11,556 bases of DNA, taken from NCBI GenBank assembly GCA_030637805.1, contig DAOWFV010000153.1, positions 1 to 11,556 on the forward strand, in the 5' to 3' direction. This document shows positions 6,701 through 11,556 of the stretch, one piece after another (the first letter of the stretch is position 1; every line of letters starts with the position of its first letter). The stretch is from Acidobacteriota bacterium. GTDB lineage: Bacteria; Acidobacteriota; Thermoanaerobaculia; Thermoanaerobaculales; Sulfomarinibacteraceae. Under the pieces are notes generated by a model, which did no database searches, was not told the origin of the DNA, and saw only the letters and a list, made by a program, of their open reading frames with translations. Position numbers and translations under genes: made by a program.

Positions 6701-6727
6701 CCTCGCGCCCTTGCGGGCGCGGTGACC
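6701..6727. repeat. Dispersed GC-rich hairpin unit upstream of the phosphodiesterase gene
   Basis: CGCGCCC (6704-6710) and GGGCGCG (6715-6721) form a perfect 7-bp stem with a TTGC loop. The minus-strand reading of 6727-6701 is nearly identical to 10053-10077 on the plus strand (GGTCACCGCGCCCGCA, then GGGCG and GAG), so it is a second copy of a dispersed unit. Here it lies 15 bases upstream of the phosphodiesterase ATG at 6686, within its likely leader or promoter region. Confidence 0.65.
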
Positions 6728-6739
6728 GGATGTGAGGCA

Positions 6740-6767
6740 GAATTAGGAATTAGGAATTCGGAATTTC
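6740..6767. repeat. Heptanucleotide tandem array (GAATTAG/GAATTCG type)
   Basis: Four units read GAATTAG, GAATTAG, GAATTCG, GAATTTC. The array is followed immediately by the core at 6768-6791 shared with 2598-2621. This is the left part of the 406-base gap between the divergent phosphodiesterase and GYD genes. Confidence 0.9.
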
Positions 6768-6959
6768 CGACGCGAGGAAGCAGTCGGGTGGGTTGAGGGG
6801 AGTATCCCGCGCTCTGGCGCGCTCGTTCGGAGGTGCCTGGCATCCTCTCGAGGAGCGCGACGATAGAAGGGTCCTGTTGAAACTTATAGCGCCTAACCTG
6901 ACGTCGGGTTCGGAGAAATAGACGAAGACGGGCACGGAAACGGTTGCAGGCTGCGAGCA
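6768..6959. other. Non-coding part of the divergent gap, with a shared core and a hexamer tract
   Basis: I see no credible gene here. Positions 6768-6791 are the second copy of the dispersed core, and a similar GC-rich stem region follows to about 6830. Near 6895-6910 is an imperfect palindrome (AACCTGACGTCGGGTT). At 6922-6945 there is a short tract with 6-base phase: ACGAAG, ACGGGC, ACGGAA, ACGGTT. Reading frames across the region translate the repeats and resemble no family I know. Confidence 0.6.
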
Positions 6960-7005
6960 ACTCAAAACTCAAAACTCAAAACTAAAAACTCAAAACTCAA
7001 AACTC
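6960..7005. repeat. Heptanucleotide tandem array (ACTCAAA type)
   Basis: Six units (ACTCAAA three times, ACTAAAA, ACTCAAA twice) plus ACTC. The tract is strongly A-rich on the plus strand and contrasts with its GC-rich flanks. It ends about 88 bases before the GYD gene. Related copies are at 9961-9981 and 10080-10089. Confidence 0.93.
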
Positions 7006-7080
7006 CTGGATCAGTGGGTGGCCGCCTTCGGGGTTAGCGTCCCGGGTCGGGAGGATATATCTTGGGAGGAGAGTCTTCCA

Positions 7081-7086
7081 AGGAGG
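7081..7086 (+). promoter_or_regulatory. Strong ribosome binding site of the GYD gene
   Basis: AGGAGG, within AAGGAGGTG, lies 6 bases before the ATG at 7093. It fixes that start against the in-frame ATG at 7018, which would add 25 residues unlike the family. Confidence 0.85.
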
Positions 7087-7092
7087 TGCGTT

Positions 7093-7395
7093 ATGCCGAG
7101 GTTCGTCCTGATGACCCGTCTCGCCCCGGAGGCCGTGCACGATGCCGAGGTGCGCCGTGCCATGGGGCGCGCCTGGCTGAAGAAGGTCAAGACGGTGTGT
7201 CCCGAGGTGGAGTGGATCGCCCACTACGCGATCCTCGGACCTTACGACTTCATGGACATCTACGATGCGCCGTCAGTGGAGACGGCGCACAAGGTGTCGC
7301 TGATCACGCGCGCCGAGGGTGCGGTTTCGGCCGAGAGCTGGCAAGCCATGCCGTACGACAAGTTCATCGAGCTGTTGGAAGAAGTAGAGCCCTGA
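7093..7395 (+). CDS. Small GYD-domain protein
   Basis: A 100-residue soluble protein with no signal peptide. The start MPRFVLMTRLAPEAV and the central block WIAHYAILGPYDFMDIYDAPSVETAHK resemble the GYD family, named for a Gly-Tyr-Asp turn, here GPYD. A second half (AEGAVSAESWQAMPYDKFIELL) also fits the ferredoxin-like alpha-beta fold. The family's molecular role is not established to my knowledge, so none is assigned. It stands alone: the phosphodiesterase gene is divergent on its left and parC is convergent on its right. The ACTCAAA array ends about 88 bases upstream, so its promoter must lie in or next to that repeat. GATATATCT at about 7054 could contain a -10 element, but I see no convincing -35. 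Confidence 0.8.
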   Translation: MPRFVLMTRLAPEAVHDAEVRRAMGRAWLKKVKTVCPEVEWIAHYAILGPYDFMDIYDAPSVETAHKVSLITRAEGAVSAESWQAMPYDKFIELLEEVEP

Positions 7396-7441
7396 CTACC
7401 GAGCGGAGCCAGAACCGGAGGTTCCGGCCCCGCCGGAAGCT

Positions 7442-7490
7442 CTCAGCGATCAGCGATCAGGTCTCAACAATCTAGGCTGATGGCTGAGCC
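7442..7490. repeat. Degenerate heptad array (CTCAGCG/ATCAGCG type), left edge of an intergenic element
   Basis: Seven units in phase: CTCAGCG, ATCAGCG, ATCAGGT, CTCAACA, ATCTAGG, CTGATGG, CTGAGCC. Bases 7442-7454 are an exact inverted copy of 7764-7776 in the right edge array. The units change gradually from CTCAGCG-like to its approximate complement CTGATGG/CTGAGCC. Confidence 0.8.
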
Positions 7491-7504
7491 TCCTGCAATA
7501 GTCC

Positions 7505-7743
7505 TGTCACCCCGAGCGAGGGAGTCCGACGACCGAGTCGAGGGATCCCCTTAAGCAGGAGAGTGCTGATATATCAGCTTATCCCTTACTTCGGGGGATC
7601 CTTCGACTACGCGCCCCATCCGGCTTCCGGCTTCGCGCTTCCGGCTTCGCCTTCGGCTACGCCGTGACAAGTCGCGCTACGCCGTGACAGGCCGCCAACC
7701 GGGCTACGCCGTGACCTGCCGGGGCGCTTCGCTCAGGATGACA
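7505..7743. repeat. Nested inverted-repeat element in the GYD-parC gap
   Basis: The outer ends TGTCACCCCGAGCG and CGCTCAGGATGACA pair at 12 of 14 positions. Inside, 7536-7550 (AGTCGAGGGATCCCC) pairs with 7594-7608 with one mismatch. At the centre is a perfect palindrome, GCTGATATATCAGC (7565-7578). The right half holds three copies of GCTACGCCGTGAC (7656-7668, 7676-7688, 7703-7715) and CTTCCGG/GGCTTCG repeats. From memory, sequences of this sort (a GATCC core with GAGCG and GGATGACA ends) recur between genes in several GC-rich phyla. No open frame is credible here, so it is non-autonomous. Confidence 0.85.
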
Positions 7744-7763
7744 AGAATTTTGCATGTGGCTGT

Positions 7764-7798
7764 GCTGATCGCTGAGGGCTGAAAGCTGACGGCTCGAG
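7764..7798. repeat. Heptad array (GCTGATC type), right edge of the intergenic element
   Basis: Five units in phase: GCTGATC, GCTGAGG, GCTGAAA, GCTGACG, GCTCGAG. The first 13 bases are an exact inverted copy of 7442-7454. The array ends 4 bases before the parC stop codon. Confidence 0.88.
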
Positions 7799-7802
7799 AC
7801 CA

Positions 7803-9812
<2,010 letters not shown>

Positions 9813-9886
9813 TTCCTCTCCGGTGAAAGAGCTGCCTCGAACCTCGCGGTCAGCTCCGGCGACAGTCCGACAACTTGGGAGGACAA

Positions 9887-9921
9887 GAATTCGGAATTCG
9901 GAATTCGGAGTTCGGAATTCC
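9887..9921. repeat. Heptanucleotide tandem array (GAATTCG type)
   Basis: Five units read GAATTCG three times, GAGTTCG and GAATTCC. It lies 75 bases upstream of the parC start, inside the parE-parC spacer. Every full unit contains the palindrome GAATTC or one change from it, so the tract can fold on itself. Confidence 0.93.
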
Positions 9922-9960
9922 CTCCCGGCCCCGAATAACAGCGAACCGTGGGTGGTGATA

Positions 9961-9981
9961 ACTCAAAACTCAAAACTAAAC
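9961..9981. repeat. Short ACTCAAA heptad array in the parE-parC spacer
   Basis: ACTCAAA, ACTCAAA, then ACTAAAC. It is the same unit as at 6960-7005. With its lead-in GTGATA it resembles GTGAGTAACTCAAAAC at 10073-10088, so two near-copies flank a GC-rich segment of about 100 bases. Confidence 0.85.
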
Positions 9982-10020
9982 ACCCGCCGACGGGAGCGGA
10001 TTTTGGCCGCAGCCGGGGAT

Positions 10021-10052
10021 CGCCGGCGAGCGGCCACCCGCTCGCGACGGTG
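10021..10052. other. Strong GC-rich hairpin between parE and parC
   Basis: GCGAGCGG (10026-10033) and CCGCTCGC (10038-10045) form a perfect 8-bp stem with a CCAC loop. The stem extends to 10021-10025 with 10048-10052 after a two-base bulge and one G-T pair. It lies 63 bases past the parE stop. No T-run follows directly on the minus strand; a second small hairpin (9983-9994) precedes a T-rich stretch made by the inverted ACTCAAA units. It could reduce read-through from parE into parC or stabilise mRNA ends. Confidence 0.5.
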
Positions 10053-10089
10053 GGTCACCGCGCCCGCAGGGCGTGAGTAACTCAAAACC
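10053..10089. repeat. Second copy of the dispersed GC-rich unit, joined to an ACTCAAA unit
   Basis: Positions 10053-10077 match the minus-strand reading of 6727-6701 closely, including the CGCCC/GGGCG stem. An ACTCAAA unit (10080-10086) follows. The block ends about 25 bases from the parE stop codon. Confidence 0.65.
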
Positions 10090-10114
10090 GAGCCCCTCGG
10101 AATCTGGTACGGGA

Positions 10115-11556
10115 TCATGCGATGTCCGCAATCAAATGCTCGATAATGTATTCCCGACGCTCCGGGGTGTTCTTGCCCATGAAAAAGTCGAGCGCCCGTT
10201 TGACGTCACCCATCGAGCCCACGGTCACCTGCTGCAGGTGGTCGTCGTCCGAGATGAACTGCTTGAACTCCCCGGGACTGATCTCACCGAGGCCCTTGAA
10301 TCGGGTGATCTCGTGGTTGCGAAGGCTTTCGGCCGCCGCGTCCCTTTCCGCTTCCGAGTAGCAATAGACGGTTTCCTTCTTGTTGCGCACCCGGAAGAGG
10401 GGGGTTTCCAGGATGTGGACATGGCCCGTGATCACCAGCTCCTCGAAATAGCGCAGGAAGTATGTGAGGAGAAGATTGCGGATGTGCATCCCGTCAACGT
10501 CGGCGTCCGTTGCGATCACCACCCGGTTGTAGCGCAGCCCCTCGAGCCCGTCCTCGACGCCGAGGGCGCGCATGATGTTGTAGAGCTCTTCGTTCTTGTA
10601 CACCGCCTCGCGGCCGAGACCGTGGGTATTGAGCGGTTTGCCCTTGAGCGAGTAAATGGCCTGGGTCTGGACGTCGCGCGCCTGGATCATGGCCCCGCCC
10701 GCCGAGTCGCCCTCGGTGAGGAAGAGGGTGCTCTCCTCGCGGCGCTTGGCCTTAGCATCCGAAAGGTGGACCTTGCAGTCGATCAGCTTGGGGATGCGGA
10801 TGGCCACCTTCTTGGCCCGCTCCCGCGCCTCCTTCTTGATCGCCGACAATTCCTTGCGGATCCGCTCGTTGTTCTTGACCTTGTCGATTAGATTGTTCGC
10901 CGCCTCGGGCTCCTTGTGCAGCCACAGCACGACCTGCTCCTTGACCGCGTTGACGATCCACGAGCGGATCTCGGTGGAGCCGAGCTTGTTCTTGGTCTGC
11001 GACTCGAAGACCGGGTCCTGGATCTTGATCGCCACCGCGCCGATGAGCCCGTCGCGCACGTCCTCGCCGGCGAAGCCATTCTTGGCAAACTCATTGATCC
11101 CCTTGAGGATCCCTTCACGGAAGGCGCTCTGATGGGTACCGCCGTCGTTTGTGTACTGGCCGTTGACGAAGCTGAAGTAGGTCTCGCCATAGGCGTGGGT
11201 GTGGGTGAAAGCAAATTCGAGGCGGTCGAGGCGGCAGTGGAAGCCGTCGTAGACCGTGGGCTCCGAGCCGATCTCCTCTGCCAGGAGGTCGGCGAGACCC
11301 TCCTTTGAGGTGTGCTTGGCGCCGTTGTACTCGAGCACCAGCCCGCTGTTGAGGTAGGCGTAGTAGCGCAGGCGGTGCTCGAGGTACTCCTCCCGCCAGT
11401 CGTAATCCGAGAAAATCTCGGGGTCGGGGATGAAGCGGATCAGGGTGCCGTTCTTCTCCTTCGCCTCCTTGCCCCCCTTCTCCTCGACCTTCTTGCCGCG
11501 GCTGAAGAGTGCGCGCTTGAATTTGCCGTCGCGGAAGCTGGTCACCTCGAACTCCG
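10115..11556 (-). CDS. parE: Topoisomerase IV subunit B-like protein (ParE/GyrB family), 5' end cut off
   Basis: ATP-using subunit of a type IIA topoisomerase, partner of the ParC-like protein. The frame is still open at the window edge (EFEV precedes TSFRDGK), so the GTG at 11545 is internal and the N-terminal ATP-binding (GHKL) part is missing. Counted from 11545, 476 residues remain. The transducer region carries FAFTHTH and FVNGQYTNDGGTHQSAF (125-142). The TOPRIM domain has LTEGDSAGG (276-284, catalytic Glu278) and TDADVDG (346-352, the metal-binding Asp cluster), followed by RFKGLGEISPGEFK. No large GyrB-type insertion is seen in the TOPRIM part, and the protein ends soon after the Toprim tail (ERREYIIEHLIADIA). 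The short form and the ParC-like partner point to topoisomerase IV. The order parE then parC on one strand suggests an operon, but they are 302 bases apart. Confidence 0.95.
   Translation of the reverse strand, partial: EFEVTSFRDGKFKRALFSRGKKVEEKGGKEAKEKNGTLIRFIPDPEIFSDYDWREEYLEHRLRYYAYLNSGLVLEYNGAKHTSKEGLADLLAEEIGSEPTVYDGFHCRLDRLEFAFTHTHAYGETYFSFVNGQYTNDGGTHQSAFREGILKGINEFAKNGFAGEDVRDGLIGAVAIKIQDPVFESQTKNKLGSTEIRSWIVNAVKEQVVLWLHKEPEAANNLIDKVKNNERIRKELSAIKKEARERAKKVAIRIPKLIDCKVHLSDAKAKRREESTLFLTEGDSAGGAMIQARDVQTQAIYSLKGKPLNTHGLGREAVYKNEELYNIMRALGVEDGLEGLRYNRVVIATDADVDGMHIRNLLLTYFLRYFEELVITGHVHILETPLFRVRNKKETVYCYSEAERDAAAESLRNHEITRFKGLGEISPGEFKQFISDDDHLQQVTVGSMGDVKRALDFFMGKNTPERREYIIEHLIADIA

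Noticed and set aside
6891..6910. GCCTAAC followed by an imperfect palindrome, resembling an integron attC core
   Set aside because: A matching partner core of the GTTRRRY type at the right distance is missing, there is no integrase or cassette gene, and no folded attC arm pattern. A 7-base match is expected by chance.
6445..6972. Minus-strand frame of 175 residues spanning the divergent gap
   Set aside because: It runs through the heptad repeats and into the phosphodiesterase gene in another frame; its product is a translation of repeats and shadow sequence.
6960..7005. ACTCAAA array as a CRISPR array
   Set aside because: The units are contiguous 7-mers without spacers and there are no cas genes.
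7505..7743. The GYD-parC gap as a structured small RNA gene
   Set aside because: The folding potential is explained by nested inverted repeats. I see no promoter, and the family-like motifs suggest a dispersed repeat rather than an RNA gene.

Overview
The window is a GC-rich stretch of a bacterial chromosome. It carries nine protein-coding genes, mostly housekeeping, separated by repeat-rich intergenic islands. Several products carry Sec signals or a lipobox, and the ParE/ParC pair is of the divergent type I associate with Bacteroidota, Chlamydiota and Acidobacteriota-like lineages. My best guess is a Gram-negative, Acidobacteriota-like environmental bacterium. This is inference only: there is no rRNA or other phylogenetic marker here that I can place firmly. 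I see no tRNA, rRNA, CRISPR array, transposase or phage gene.

Layout, left to right. (1) Positions 2-799 (+) hold the C-terminal part of a class II DAHP synthase (shikimate pathway entry), cut by the window edge. (2) Positions 986-2569 (+) hold an exported M28 zinc peptidase resembling carboxypeptidase Q. (3) A leftward block follows, read from right to left: an exported glycerophosphodiester phosphodiesterase (6686-5793), pyruvate kinase (5769-4351), a small lipoprotein of unknown function (4269-3778) and an exported DUF4097-type repeat protein (3655-2735). The phosphodiesterase stop overlaps an upstream in-frame ATG of pyruvate kinase, so those two are probably one transcript. A hairpin just after pyruvate kinase may separate them from the two envelope genes. 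(4) Positions 7093-7395 (+) hold a small GYD-domain protein. (5) At the right end is a leftward type IIA topoisomerase pair: parE (cut by the window edge, stop at 10115) and parC (9812-7803).

The least ordinary content is between the genes. Almost every sizeable gap (800-985, 2570-2734, 6687-7092, 7396-7802, 9813-10114) holds short tandem arrays with a 7-base unit (GAATTAG, GAATTCG, AAATTCG, ACTCAAA, and degenerate CTCAGCG/GCTGATC and ATTCTCA/ATTGAGG types). In three gaps the arrays on the two sides are inverted relative to each other and enclose a GC-rich, hairpin-forming core. In one gap the repeat array runs into the stop codon of the preceding gene. Some cores are shared between gaps (2598-2621 with 6768-6791; 6701-6727 with 10053-10077). 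The pattern recalls heptanucleotide STRR repeats of cyanobacteria, but here it looks like a family of dispersed, non-autonomous intergenic elements.

I found no defence, secretion or biosynthetic system. The genes are largely conventional; the findings concern the heptad repeats, the DUF4097 repeat protein with its lipoprotein neighbour, and the unusual features of ParC.
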